NCBI GenBank assembly: GCA_029721515.1
Contig: CM056550.1
Span: 19,095,119-19,159,118 of the forward strand
Origin: Synanceia verrucosa
Taxonomy: Eukaryota; Chordata; Actinopteri; Perciformes; Synanceiidae
DNA length: 64,000 nucleotides
Reading direction: 5' to 3'
The notes beneath the pieces were generated by a model that searched no databases, was not told the origin of the DNA, and was given only the letters and a program-made list of their open reading frames with translations. Shown here one piece after another: positions 37,012 through 50,100 of the stretch; positions within the stretch are counted from its first letter, which is position 1; every line of letters begins with the position of its first letter. The translations under genes and the position numbers were made by a program.

Positions 37012-40000
37012 TCAGATGGAGTAGAGTCTGAGCTGCTCCTCCATGTCTCCGTCGGACACCTCCCCAAACGTCTCCTGGTTGTCCTTCAGCAGCTGGAAGA
37101 TGGCGGCCAGCTGCTCACGCTGCACCCTGAGGAAGACAAAGATCAGAGAAATATTATATAAGTGAAAGAACCCTGCTGCTCTTTTTTAATTAAAACAGTG
37201 TAAGATAAACGAGCTCCCCTAATTTCAAACAACTAACGAGCTTTTCCACTTTTAAACAAGACGGGTATGTTTAAAAATGTGAAAAGGTACGTATTATCCA
37301 ATATCCAAGGATCAACCAAATAAATCCTCAACCAAATAAATAAATCCAAATTAAGTGTTGTATTAAGTGTGTCATTATTTATTATTAATTAGGCTGTTAT
37401 ATAACAATGACAATAACTATAACACATCACTTTGTAGTCATGTTTAGAGACATGAGGGTGTGCAGGAATCATTGGATTCAGACTACTTCTAAAAGACAAG
37501 GGGAACACAGGAGAGACTGACAAGACAAGGGATGCCCTGTGATGAGCCACACATTTCCATGACGACGACAATATCCTTCATTGACCCTAAAGTGTAGCAT
37601 GAATGGAACCACAGACGCCTTTTACATGTTTGAGACTTGTCAACATGGTGTCTCCAGTCTAGTGCTTATTCTTTTTTTATTTTTTCGTTGTTATTAACTC
37701 TTTGAGTGCCAGCCATTTTATAAAACAGAAAGTGCCTTGCCTTGCAGGGACCAAACCAGAACATCATCGGGTAATTTAGCAGGACAACAGACGAGTCAAT
37801 AAATTCCCAGGTTGATTGGAGGGTTATTTGACCCGGGTCAAAATGACCACCAGGATCTCTGTAAGGAAGGAGAAGCCAGGATCATGGTCGCACCCAGATG
37901 CTAAGCTAAGGAAACAACCGAAATCAAGGCTCTTGATCGCTCTGGTTTTATTTACCTCTACTTATTTATCTGTTTCTTGTGTTCTTTTATCTAAGATACA
38001 ACTTTATTGTCAGTTAAACAGTGAAATTTATGCCCATCGGTGGCTCTGCTCGAGAAAAACCGTTTCAAAGGTGAACGTAGAAGTACAAAAAAACAACCAG
38101 ACCAACCAAGATCCTGTAAGTACACAACCAGAAAAAAAACACACACGTAACGATAACAGCCACATCATGAAATGAAAACACACTCTATTAATTTCCGTCT
38201 TTGTGCTGATGCGAAAACCTCCTCTGGGGACAAATAAAGGCTTATCTTTACTGACTTGACGAGAAAAAGTTAATCATTCACACCTGAACAGGAAAAGAAA
38301 AAGCATGCCGTGGCAGTCAGTGCTGATTAAGCTTTATCAGCAGTGACATATGTGGTGCATACAGGGCTGCACCCCACCCCCACTATGGACGCTCAGACTA
38401 CATCTCTTTGTTCCTGTGCTCAGTCTACAGGCAAAGACTGAAACAAACAAACAAACAAACAAACCCAGTCATCCAGCACATCAAACTCTGGAGCCCACAG
38501 ACTGAGGGCACCCTGATTTGCTCGGACAGACTGGGATGTGTTTAAAGCTGCAGCCACTCTGGAGCACTCTTCTGTCAGTGTACAGGGCTACGCTGAGTAT
38601 GTGACTGGGTACATCAGCACTTGTGTTGACAACATCATGCCCACCATACAAGTCATGAAGTCCCCCAGCCAGAAGCCCAGGATAAACAGTCAGGTACGCT
38701 GCATCTTCACCGTTCCCTCCTGCTTCAAGACCACAACCATCAGAAACACAAGCTGTATTCCCTCATGTGAAGCTTTTAAATTTCCCCTGCTACACTGAGT
38801 CCTCCTTGTGTTCAAACAGAGGAGAGCCCTGAGAAGATTAACTAACACCCTCCAGTCAGAGGTGACGAATGGAGACACAATCAACACCTGCCGTGACACC
38901 TTCTAGTGTGGAATTATGGGACAGCAGGAGGCGGGGGATGTGCATCAGTCGCTTCGTGGCCACTTGAGGAAAAAGAGCTGATGAGGCCAAAATCACTTGA
39001 GAATGCAAAATGGCTTTGGAGCTGTTTCCATACAATGGCCAGAAAGTGACTCCCCCTGAGGGAAACAACTGGGGTGAGAACAACTCATACTTTACCGCAT
39101 AACTGCCCTTTTTCAGGCTTACAGACAGCTAAAGGCTGTGCTGGAGTGTATCCTGCAATGATAAGAGCAGGGCATGCAGATGCATTACACATCTATGTTT
39201 TCCACCCAGCAGCAGCCGAACACTAAGAGCAGTTTCTCTTAAGTCTCGCGTCGTTCACCCTCCAGCTAATGCCTGGCAGGCACTCAATCTGGCCTTACTC
39301 AGTCTAGCCTGACGAGGAGATGCAGCTGCTAAACGTGGAGGGAAACGCCAGCATCACACAAACACACGTGAAGACGGCGTTGGGGAGATTAGAGGGAGGA
39401 AGAAGACGCTGGACAGAGGGCAGAGCAGCTACAGGAAGTTCACTTAAATGTTAGAAAACACTCAACTTTCAGTGACACTTTGGTGAAGAATCTTGTGTTG
39501 AGATTTTTAGAGTATTTTAACTTTATAAAACAGAAAAGCACAAGTAAACTTTCTAAATTTGTTATAGTTAAGTGTTATTTTTGTCACCCCCGAGGGAAAA
39601 GCGACACAGCATATAAAATTGTTTTTAAAAGATCAACATCAGTATGAAAATGCCTAAATTACTTAGTTGCTTCTACATGGCTTTAATACACTGTTTACTA
39701 ATGCTTTTTACAATCAGTTATAAGCTATTAATATGAATGATTTTGGGTTGCCAGGTTGTGGAAAAGCCTCCTCCATGCACCATCCCACTTACTTGTTAAT
39801 GCTAAAGGCTTTTAATGTCTTTATAAAGGGTGACGTTGTCAGTGTTTGTAGTTTCCACTGACCTCTGCTCCTCCTCCAGCTCCTCTGTGGACATCATCAT
39901 TTGCAGGTGATGGGATCGCGCCTTTCCAGGGACGTACTTCAAGGAGTCATTCGCATTTGATTCCTGTTTATCTGCTGAAATAGAAAAGAAGAACATTGAT

Positions 40001-41349
40001 TAGAAATCTGCAGCAAGCCTTTATTTTGAAAATAAAGAAAATGTGGTGAGCTCACCGTGGATCACCGGGCTCTCTGCGGCTCCTTCGGTCTGGGGGTACG
40101 AGAAAGCACATTTTAGGAGCTCCTTATCAGAGAGCCCAATGAACGACCGGCGACTCGTCCCTGATGAGGCCTCAGACGACGAGTCCGCCTCGGAGCTCGT
40201 ATGTCCACATCCAGGCCTGGGGACGGACAGGCTGGATGTGGAGGTGGAGGAGGAGGGCTCAACTGGTGTGGCCAGCTCCTCAGTGTGGGGGTGGGGTTGT
40301 GCCTCCTCCTGTCAGAGAATTAGAGGGTCAAATGAAGGGCGTCCTTTTTGGTCCAGGTTGAATGTTGAATGTGTCACCTGTAGTCCTCTCCTGGATCTCC
40401 CTACACTGGCAGCAGGAGGCACTTTATCGTTTCATACCTGACTTGACCTCCCTCTCTGTTTTGTTTTGTCCTCTCTACAGGCAGACACACAGATATCCTC
40501 AACAAGCATTTAAAGAGGCTGCAAACAAGCCGACAAGGGTCCTGACAGCGACCTGAGCGGTATGTGCCGCTGTCCTGTTAATCAAACTAAGTGGTCTAAA
40601 TAATAGTTAAGATATGAGGCTTCTTTCTGTTTGTTGGTACCAGTTTATGATGTTATGACATCAAAATGCTGCTTACATGTTAATACATCAGTAACAAATA
40701 TGTAGTAATAATAATAGCACTTGTAAATCCCTCTGTGAAAATAATAGTAAAATACGAAAAACATATGTAAATATAAATAAATGAAATAAAAAATGTATTA
40801 AAATAATTAAAAAATATAAATAAATAAAGCCCACAGACCATAAGGATATTATAAAATATGATTTTTTTCTGGTCATACTTCTTGCTGCAGGACTTTTACT
40901 TGTATTTTATTGTGCTAGTGTTGCTGAGTACTTCTTTAAGTCCTGCTTAAGTACACTTTAGAGGTGCACTGTTGGAGTTATAATCTAGTTAAATTCCATT
41001 ACAGCATTGCACTTTGAGATTTGAGACTTGAGATTAAGATTACATGATATGATGGTGGATGTGCAGCCATACTCACTGAAAGCACAGATTTCACCACATC
41101 CCAGTGGTCATGGGAGCTCCCACTGATCTCACACCACTCGTCCTCCGCCTGCTTCTCCTTCCTCTTGTCCGGTAGCCAGCCGTTCAGCCTCGGCCCCGGT
41201 TGGTCTGATCCTCCGGCTGCACCGTCTCCTCTGTGTCCGAAGTCACTCTTGAAATCGGCTGCAGGCGAGGATCCGTTTAACAGCGACGTCGCGACCACAA
41301 TAGCGAGGAGCGTGAAGATCACAGCTGACAGTGCCAAAGTTAGATCCAT
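37012..41349 (-). CDS. mxra7: Matrix-remodelling-associated protein 7 (complete)
   Basis: MXRA7 is a poorly characterised single-pass membrane protein named for co-expression with matrix-remodelling genes. Coding exons on the minus strand are 41349-41077, 40308-40056, 39974-39863 and 37126-37012. All are in phase, giving 250 residues. Residues about 3-24 (LTLALSAVIFTLLAIVVATS) form an N-terminal signal-anchor. The middle is acidic, Ser/Glu-rich and poorly conserved. The C-terminal conserved part reads LKYVPGKARSHHL...MSTEELEEEQR, VQREQLAAIFQLLKDNQETF and GEVSDGDMEEQLRLYSI. It matches the human C-terminus almost throughout and identifies the gene. The next minus-strand gene downstream is the sialyltransferase, as at human 17q25. 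The start is the first ATG before the hydrophobic segment. Confidence 0.92.
37694..37746. mobile_element. piggyBac-like MITE terminus (solo end) in mxra7 intron 3
   Basis: TTAACTCTTTGAGTGCCAGC and the following 30 bases match the left end of the element at 49777. The match stops after about 52 bases. Confidence 0.6.
38205..38260 (+). mobile_element. LINE 3' tail
   Basis: CTCCTCTGGGGACAAATAAAGGCTTATC fits the L2-type 3' tail pattern (GGGACNAATAAAG plus short repeats). Confidence 0.45.
38541..38910 (+). pseudogene. Degenerate LINE fragment in mxra7 intron 3
   Basis: The plus-strand frame at about 38541-38700 reads YAEYVTGYISTCVDNIMPT and then SQKPRINSQVR. This resembles the stretch of fish L2/Rex-type non-LTR retrotransposon ORF2 that reads like YINFCVD..VPT...NNKPW.....K. 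The frame is short and no full reverse transcriptase remains. The following part (GGAGAGCCCTGAGAAGATTA...) is probably more of the same element. Confidence 0.5.
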
Positions 41350-42807
41350 GTTTGCGGGGCTGCTGGATGCTGTCAGGCCGGTGTGGTGCGTTCACTCACA
41401 GTCGGCCATCCCGCTGCTCGCGTTAATCCTCACCAAACATCGACGCTAACGAGGAGCGTTTAGGGGATATGGTCGCAGACAATCCGCTCTCTAAACTGGA
41501 CGTCACATCCTCCGGTCCCGCCCCTCCGTGTCTGCAGAGCTCCCCGGGCTGCGTCAGGTGGGCCCGGCGCGCTGCAACGTGCTCGGCTGCCTGCTTTGGC
41601 CGGTAATCCCATCAGAGGTGTGAGCGCACCGGAGGATGGAGATGGTTTGTGACAGGACCCGTGTCCTCCAGGTGCAGACTGATGGTGTCAAGCAGGGTTT
41701 ACAGTCCGTGCAGGAGTCAGGAGTCTCACCTGAGGGATTAATGTGACCATAAACAAACTGCACTCAGCGTCCCCACTAGTCCCCAGTGAGGATTATTTTT
41801 ATTAAAGTCAAAGAAAGAGAAAGCACAGTAACCAAGTAGATTCTCACCCCTGTGATCATGAAAATAATAATTAAAAGTCTCAATAAATCAATTCAATAAA
41901 AAAATCTATGTCAGTAAAACACTGAAAAACATACATTAAAAATATATTTACATATGTTGTGACTAAATAAAATGTATAAGTAAAAAATGACCACAAATTC
42001 TATTTTTAATAAATGATTCTTGGCTTTTGTAGTTTCCTCCCATTTCTAACAATATTTATTATTATGCATCAAATACCAGGGCAAATTCCTTGATTGTCAT
42101 ATAAAAGCTCTAACTCTTAACAAATGCATTAAACCACATTAACTCACCAACTCTGAATAAAACCCTGATCCTTTGTGTTGTATTAGCATATTTAAAAAGC
42201 AGTGATTAATCAAAATATTAACTGTATTATATGAAGCAACAGTAACATTTATTTTTTCCACATGGATTGTGGAAATTTGTGACTACAGCTAAATCAACAT
42301 TATCAGGGGTTTATAAGTCTCACCTTATTTTGAGGCACCACCTTGTGCAAAGGCACTTTTTTTTGTGCAAACTAAAACTGCTGCATATCTGCTTGTAATA
42401 TTTTGCAGCAGATTTAATTTTTCTTTTGTAAAAAAAACCTCAAATGACTTCTCCCCCATAAATAGGATGTGTTGAACTAAAAAGTTCAAAGCGATGCATT
42501 TTTTTTCTAAACTGCAGCCATGGTTACAGGTATTAATATGCTTACAGATTAGTCATCACCTACTGAGCAATTTCTGAAACTATTAACAATGGCAATATAA
42601 ATTTCCAAACAAGATTGTAGCCACATGAGCCACCTATGACCTCTAACAATTCCACCCTCAAATACATCATTCTGAATTTCCTTCTCAAAACAGAGCATGT
42701 ATAATATTTTCCCACAGAAACACTGCTTGTTATGTATCAAATGCTGTAACTGTACACATAAAGGGCAACTTTCACAAAAATTCACATCGACTTATTAACA
42801 AAAGATG
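41350..42807. other. mxra7 upstream region and AT-rich spacer
   Basis: 41350-41620 is GC-rich and is the likely mxra7 5'UTR and promoter. 41800-42790 is AT-rich with no gene seen. Confidence 0.5.
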
Positions 42808-44836
42808 TTTATTAGCATTCACCTGAAGCAATTACAAGACATTTGAGAGGTTCACAAAGCAATGAAATAGACAAAAATGATTTAAGCAGTTTGGACTGCA
42901 TTTGAAACCCTTCACTAGGAGTCACTCTGGACCCCAGTATTTTTTTATTTATGTATTTAAAAAGCGAGCAGAACCAGTTATCAACAGTGGATAAACCACA
43001 TAGGGAAGAGAAAATATAGGAGAGGAGGGAAAAAATAGAAAAAGGAAAGAGGAGAGAATCTGTACAGCACATGGGGGGGAAGGAGAGGTCACAAGACAGG
43101 AGAGGATGGATGATCTGCCACACCTGTGAGCTTACAAACCGGCAAACAGCAGCGGAGGGTCGAGCCCCGGAACAGTGCCGGGCACTCAGCACCGCAACAC
43201 GCCACACCATGTCACCACCGCACTGCACCGCATCTTAACAGCTAACCAGCATTACTCAACTGCTACACAACTGCGCCTAGTGCACAAAAGATACACAAGA
43301 AAGAGGGTTAGAGTCATAGGGAAGCAACTTTAACCAGACAGAAAATAAGAGATTTGACAGAAAAGAAAACATGCTGCCAGATTAGCACATCACAAATTAA
43401 ATGGTGGAGTGATACTTTTAATTTTTGCCTTTCTTTAATTACTGTACAGTAAGCCATTTTTTCCTCCAAAATAAGAGTGGTATAACATTGCTGTAAAGGC
43501 TTTGAACACCCAACATGACAGCCTGCAAACTTTCATATCCATCTAGAAACAAAGGATTTTATTAAGAAAAATCTGTTTATTTAAAAAAAGAAGAATTGTG
43601 AACAATTACAAGTGTTATCAGAATGCAAAAACTCCAATTTTAATGTGGGGAAAACACCTTTCAAAATGCTCAACTTTAACAACAATTAACGCATCAGAAG
43701 TTACAGAATTTGTTTACGTAAATCAAGTCAAATTTAAAACATTTTAGACCAAGCTCCAATAACCTTTCAGTCTGCATTCAGTGGTAATAGTGGAGTCCAC
43801 TTGCTCAATGTGAGACTCTTCCTGATGTCCTCGGCAAAGGCTCTAACATCTGAGATCTGGAAGGAAAGACAGAACACAGTTAAGAAGTGCAAAGACAAAA
43901 TGAACGTCTCATCTCCTGCAGCTGATATGGTTATTTATCTGATCTCCTGACACTAACATTTATCAAAACTACACATTTTCCTATCTGCATGTATTATAAC
44001 AGTTTTAGTAATTTTCATATTTGTTTACACACCTGTCTTGGCACCCCCCTCTCCCAAACAGATCAAAACTAGCTCTAACAATACTCTTACACTCGGGCTA
44101 ATTTGAAAAACAAACCTCGGGGTCCGTTCCCTTTGTGAGAGGCGGAGGACCCACAGGTACAGGTGGGAACAGTGCTCAGTGCATCTGCCTGTAATCCCTG
44201 TGAACGTACCTCACCACACCACCTCATACACCAACTGACAGCCCGAACCACCGCCACGGCGACCTGCTCCATAGCAGCCACCGTTTCCTTGGTGACCTGC
44301 TCCTTAGCAACTGCCACCGCTCTCAGCAACAGGCAGGTCACATGGGCGGGTCACACACTAACTGCTCTCACACTGCCACACCCCCATCATCTCCTCCTCC
44401 TCCCTTTGCAAACAGGACTCCGCAGCTTGGAGGAAAGAATTCCACATTTAGGTGAACGTTTCGAGTGAAGCACCCCACGTCCCTCCCATACACACTACAA
44501 CCCCCCCTCATTTTGAAATATGACACATTAAGCCACATCAACCCCAATCCACCATTGTCTGTGTGTGCTTTACATTTTACTGAATGTACAAGCAAAATAA
44601 AGCAAACACAGAACTACGAGCATAGTCTATGTTTTATTTAAAATGTCTAAAAGAAAAAAACATTCAGGATTCTGCAGACTTTGTTGCTTGTGTGCAAATG
44701 GCTGTCACATAGCACCAAGACTGCTGAATCCTAACCCGTGTGATGACAGACAGCCATCTCTGATATAATATATGAAGCAAATAAAAAAAAAAACACCCTT
44801 TCCCCTGAATACCGTCATGCCGTGTCCAAGTCTGGA
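42808..44836 (-). other. srsf2: Probable srsf2 3'UTR region with alternative exons
   Basis: Past the srsf2 stop, the minus strand has an AATAAA near 44630 (short 3'UTR) and another at 42808-42813. Between them is a strong donor, GAG|GTACGTTC at about 44204-44208. An acceptor with a pyrimidine tract, TTTCCTTCCAG|ATCTCAG, ends at about 43861. SRSF2 genes are known to autoregulate through a spliced 3'UTR and NMD, so an intron and cassette exon here are expected. Exon limits other than these two sites are not resolved. Confidence 0.5.
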
Positions 44837-46037
44837 TTATGTCTCTACGTTGTTGTCGTCTGGAGATTTAGGCCTGCTCTTGGATTTGGAGCGGGACCTG
44901 GATTTGGACCCTCTGTGCGAAGGCGGGGTTCGACTCCTTGACTTGGACTTGGAGGAGCGAGACCTGGAGGGAGACTTTGACTTGCTCCGTCTGGGGGTCC
45001 TGGATTTGGACTTGGATTTAGACTTCGACTTTGACTTTGACTTGGACCTGGACCTTGATCGAGATCTGGAGTCAGAGTGAGACCTGGAGCGGCTGTAGCG
45101 GTGGCGGCTCCTGGAGCGGGATCGGCTCCTGCTCCTGGAGCGGCTTCGGCTACGTCTGCGGCGACGTGGGCTGGCTGATCGGCTGTGGTAAGAGAGAAGC
45201 ACTTTAACAACACAACAAGAGCAAACAAACTGCCAATGTTGAAGAGGTACAAATATGAACAGATGCTGACATTGTATGGAATCAGAGCAGCAACAAAGGT
45301 GTACAATGCCAAAGAATGTTTCCCAAAGATTAAGATTATATCCTCAAATATCCAATTACAAAGATATTCAGATTACTGTTCTAGGGGAGTAAACAAAAAC
45401 ATTCACATTATAGAAGTTATGACCAGAGATACAGACTTAAAAAAAATATCAGAACAGATAAATAACGCTCGTTGAATAATGCAAAATACAGGTACACGTC
45501 AGTCCAACAACACTGATTCTGAAGTGAAATTCATTTAAGTGTTAAATAATATTAAGGTTTTCGTGTCATGGAAGAAAACCAGCAGGCCGTTAGTTCAGTG
45601 GCACACCATGTGCTCGTCGCCTCTTCAACATCACTAACTAGCGCCACAATTTAAACTCATCACACCGACACTTACCTCCTACTTCTGCGTCCGCCGTACC
45701 CTCCTCCGTACCTACGCGGCGGAGCTCCTCTCCGGCTGTACATGGAGTCCGGGGGTCGACCGTAGCGGGCCATCTGCACACGGAGCTCCCGCCCGTCGAG
45801 CAGCGCGCCGTCCATAGCGTCCATGGCGTCCTCGGCGTCACGCTTGTCGAGGAACCGCACGAAGGCGAAGCCGCGGCTCTCCTTGGTGTACCTGTCGCGG
45901 GGGATGTACACATCTCCTACACGGCCATACTTCTCAAAAACTCGACGCAGAGTCTCCGGCGAAGTTCGGTAGGTCAGGTTGTCCACTTTCAGGGAGGTCA
46001 TCCCCTCAACGTCTGGCGGTGCCCTTCCGTAGCTCAT
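44837..46037 (-). CDS. srsf2: Serine/arginine-rich splicing factor 2 (SC35), complete
   Basis: SRSF2 is a nuclear SR protein that binds exonic enhancers and promotes spliceosome assembly. Two coding exons on the minus strand, 46037-45676 and 45182-44837, join across a GT-AG intron and give 235 residues (human 221). The N-terminus MSYGRAPPDVEGMTSLKVDN is near-identical to mammalian SRSF2. The RRM spans about residues 14-92, with RNP2 LKVDNL and RNP1 RGFAFVRF. A Pro/Gly/Arg hinge (RYGRPPDSMYSRRGAPPRRYGGG) contains the Pro whose human equivalent, P95, is mutated in leukaemia. The C-terminal RS domain is an almost pure run of RS and KS dipeptides ending DDNNVET. rnf157 starts head-to-head about 1.1 kb away. 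Teleosts have srsf2a and srsf2b, and I cannot tell which this is. Confidence 0.96.
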
Positions 46038-47173
46038 CTTCGTTGCTTAGAAGCAACTCAACAGGCCGGTAAAATCGACACCCGTGAGGCCCCACTGTTA
46101 GGTAAACGGCTACTTTTACTATATAAATCCCCAATAGACCCAGTTGCTTCAAGTACTGTGCCTTATTCCTAATATCTCGGCGGTGCTCGTTGTCCGCACC
46201 GCGCTGCTTTCACGTGAAATGGCGGCAACTGAGCTTCCTCCTTCCCTTTCTTTGCGCCCGTGTTGGCCTGCTCTGATTGGCTGCCCGGCCGTTCCACTTC
46301 CGTGTTTGTAACCGTTACACTGCCCCCTACGACGAGGAGGCGCTTCTAACGGCTATTTGTTTGGCTGTTCTTCCTTTGTTTCTTTGTTTAATTTCATAAA
46401 ATAATAACCCGCTAGCTTGTATTAGTCATGAGTTAAAATTGAGCACTAGTTTTGTGTTGTTGCTTTGAACTCAGGGTCGTCGTTGCTCTTAACGGTTTGA
46501 TTTGTGTGACCCTACTTGTTGCGGGGAAAAAAAAAATAACAACCGTTGTGTCTTAACCGTTATGTGTTTTTTTTTTTCTACTCATGTCCGGTGGGTAACG
46601 GAGCCTTTTCTCGGTGTTTTCCTTCAGGGCCGTCCTCTCTGCACTGCAGTCAGCGCCACTCGCACATTTGGCGTAGGAAGGTCACGTTACAAAGTGGGTC
46701 GGCACAGAGAGGAGGACTGCGCAAAAACCACGGCCCGGATTTGTGGCTGCCTGACGTCATGGGGAGCCTCAGACCTCTGTGACAGGATCCAACAACCAAG
46801 AGCACCGGGGGATGTGATCAACATCCAGCGGGCCGGGAGATGTCGACGAGCACGCGGCTGTTTTTAGGCACACACTCGCCCTTAGAGTAAAAAAAAAATG
46901 TTTCACCCTGATTGCGGCTCACCATGAGAGCGTCTCTCCGCTGCTGAGCGCATGTTTTCTGCCTCAGAAACGAGCTGTTGACCAGGGGAGGAATAAACAG
47001 CCCGGAGAACAACAACTAATCCCCAGGACGGTCACATTCACGGCGGGGCTTGGACCCGACAGAAATGGACAGGGCAGCACGAACTGGATTAAATGATCGG
47101 GAGTAGAGGGGACGAACAAAGCGAACCTGGAGTGTTATGCCCGTTAATCCGAGCCGACTTCATTTGACTGGAA
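46038..47173. promoter_or_regulatory. Shared srsf2/rnf157 promoter and rnf157 5'UTR
   Basis: This is GC-rich sequence between two divergent genes. A CCAAT box (ATTGG) lies near 46276-46280. The part from about 46620 to 47173 is the likely rnf157 leader. It contains several short upstream frames and an acceptor-like TTTTCCTTCAG|GG near 46628, so the leader may be spliced. Exact transcription starts are not visible. Confidence 0.5.
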
Positions 47174-50100
47174 ATGGGAGCTTTAACGAGCAGACAAAAC
47201 ATAGGCGTGGAAGAAGTGGACATTCCGTCCAGCTCGGTTTACCGTTATCCACCGAAATCTGGTAAGTCACCGAACAACAGGTTACATGCTTTAAAGCCCG
47301 GTGCAGGTGATTCATTATCACCATCAAAAGCATCACCATGTTACCTTTAGGTGCAGGCCTGCAGGGCATTGGAGCCTCTAACCTGGAGGAGGGCTACCTG
47401 TGGACAGGGAGGAGGCAGTGACTGGTTTCAGCCTCCTTTCAACTTAAAATACCCATTGACAAACTTAAAATGTACACTGTCTTTACAGCATGCTCATTTA
47501 TTACAATTTATCATGTATTTTAAGGTATTTCTGTCACTGCAGCATTGTGTTTTCTATGGAGGGACAGAAACACAGGGACATAACTACTTATTTATCCGTG
47601 CATTTACCCTTTGATATACATGTTAACCTCACATTTTCATTTATTTTCATTTGCACGTATAAACCTGGGCTTGGCTTTTATTTTGGTGCATCTGTGAGCA
47701 TCTATTAGCAGAGAGCTGGACCTGATGGCATCATGACTGCCTCAGTCTGTCTGTACAATAAATAAATAATGATGGATCCCAAGGGGATGAAAATGAAAAG
47801 ACCAGCATCATCGTTAGCAGTACAGACGTGAGATTTTCTAGTTGGAAATAGTCTGCAATGTATTTTTTAGCTATACTTTGATTTGTTGATTTTTTTTTCT
47901 AAATATAAAATGACAAAATAGTGAAAGTTATTCATAATTTTCCAGAGTTGAGGTTGATATGTTTAAAGTTCTACAGGAGTCCAAAAGCCAAAGATATAAG
48001 ATGTGTAATGATATTAAAGAGAGAAAAGCAGAAAATCTTAACATGTTGACAGCTGTAATTACAAAAATCACAAAATAATTAATGGCATAAAATTCAATAG
48101 AAATTTAAAGAAAAATCTACAAAATTAGACCCAGGTGGTATATGTTATGTTCATCAATTCATCTTTCAGTTATTTTCATGATTATTTGAATTTATTTGGA
48201 TCAATAAGATGTAAACCACCATAATTTCCCAGAACACAATGCAACACCTCGGTTAGTTTGACTAATAGAGCAGAATAGAAAAAATATTTTATTCATTTTC
48301 ATATATGATTTAAAACCATTTTAGAAACAGAAAGTCATAATAAAATTATATTTTTAAACACTGATGCATTGAGAGGTTTTCCTTATTTGTTAAAAGGCTT
48401 TAAAGGGATTGTGTCAGTACTATCAAAACATATACTAAACGTTAAAGACATCTCATCAGACTGTCCTTTGGACCTCAAGCTGACCTCTTTGTTCTGAATC
48501 CACATTGTTGTTTTTTTCATATATTTAACATTTTCTGATTGCAGCACTTCATTCAGCTCCACACCAGGCTTTGTAATCCAATATTACCATCTCAAAATCG
48601 CACTGTGATGAGATAATGTTATTGCTTTTCAATTCTGTCGCAAGCAAAGACATAATAGGAAATAGAAGTTTGATTGTAATCAGATGTGGCTGTTTTCTGT
48701 AACGTCTTGAGATGTTATGTGCTGAAGGAAAGCTGCCGTTAGTGCCCCTCTCATCATAATCTATCTGGATTAGTCACAGGCTGTATGAATTTGTGATATC
48801 ACAGTCCTTGTTGCTGCTGCTGCTGGTGGTGGTGGTGATGGTGATGGGAGGGGAGGAAGGTGGTGGCGATGGCTGCTGGTGAAACCGATCTGTCAGCCCC
48901 AGTTCCTGTTCCTGGGATCTGGTGACAAAGCCTCAGCACAGCTTGCCTCTCCCACCTGCTGTAAATAATAATAAGGTGATAAAGGGAGCGAGACAGTGTC
49001 GTCATTGTGGCTTTTTTTAGTCCATGATTTGTCATGTTATGGATATTTCTTCCTGCAGTGTGACCAGCTTCAATAGCATCCAAACCTCCTTTACAGCAGT
49101 AATAAGTGTGAGGGAAGCCAGACGAGCTGTCCTCCCGGCAGATACACGACATGTATTTAAAGACTCTGAACCACCATTACTTTCTTGGGATATTAGCTCA
49201 CCCTGTGATTAAAATGCAGGACGTCTATTTAGTTCTGTTGTCAGCGACCCAAAGTCTTGATAAACAGGTGGACAAGCTGCAGTTCTCCCAATAACAACTT
49301 CTTCCAGGGCTGTGTCGTCTTACCTGCTTCTTGTACTAAAACGATCTCAGGATGTAAAGCTTGTCGTCAGTTAGAGATCATCTGGCTGTTGCCAAATAAC
49401 TGGAGATGTCTGTGGTCAATGGTGCAGCCAAATGGTTCAAATATTTAAGGGAAATATACATTTTTCATGCCGTTTAAGTGTCGGGTGGGTAAAGGAGTGA
49501 CAACAGAAAAACTAGGTCTGTCTCTCTGTTACTAAGCCCATACATCTTTTTTATTCTTAAGTGAAAAGGGTTAAGTTAAGTACACCAGTTGAGCTCAATA
49601 ATAAGACTGTGTCATTTTTTTATTTGCTTCTTGCTCTGCATAGCTGAAAAAAATCTACTCGTTTAAACATTTACCAGAATCAAGTGTCATTTTCTTGACA
49701 CAATATTGCAAGATCTTTCTTATTTTGTCTTTCAGGATATTGTAACATTTCAGTCTTTAAAGCAAACAATATTATTTTAACTCATTGAGTGCCAGCCATT
49801 TTATAAAACAAAGTGCCTTGTTCCAGCGTTTTTGCACATTTTGAGTCATATTTCAAGACCCACAGAATATTTTGTACTATGTCTCTGAAAACTCTGAATA
49901 GCTCAAATGAAGGAAGAGACTCTCTATTTCATCATGAAAAAAATGTTTGTTTTTACCTGGTTCCATTCTTGTTTTATCAGAGGTAGAGTAGAGGACACTT
50001 TCACCAAAATCACCACTTTTTTTCCAGATTCTGTTTGTTTTGCTCTCTAATCTCGATCGTCTCCACTTCCTGTTTTGATCTCTGTGGCGTATACCGTCTC

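Noticed and set aside
38447..38466. Short regular array of AAAC units
   Set aside because: A tetranucleotide microsatellite. No CRISPR-like spacer structure exists, nor would one be expected in fish DNA.
42812..43228. 138-codon minus-strand frame
   Set aside because: Composition is that of UTR, with no recognisable domain. It is better explained as srsf2 3'UTR.
44772..45312. Plus-strand Leu/Asp-rich frame and a minus-strand Ala/Pro-rich frame
   Set aside because: Both are out-of-frame readings of the repetitive RS domain of srsf2.
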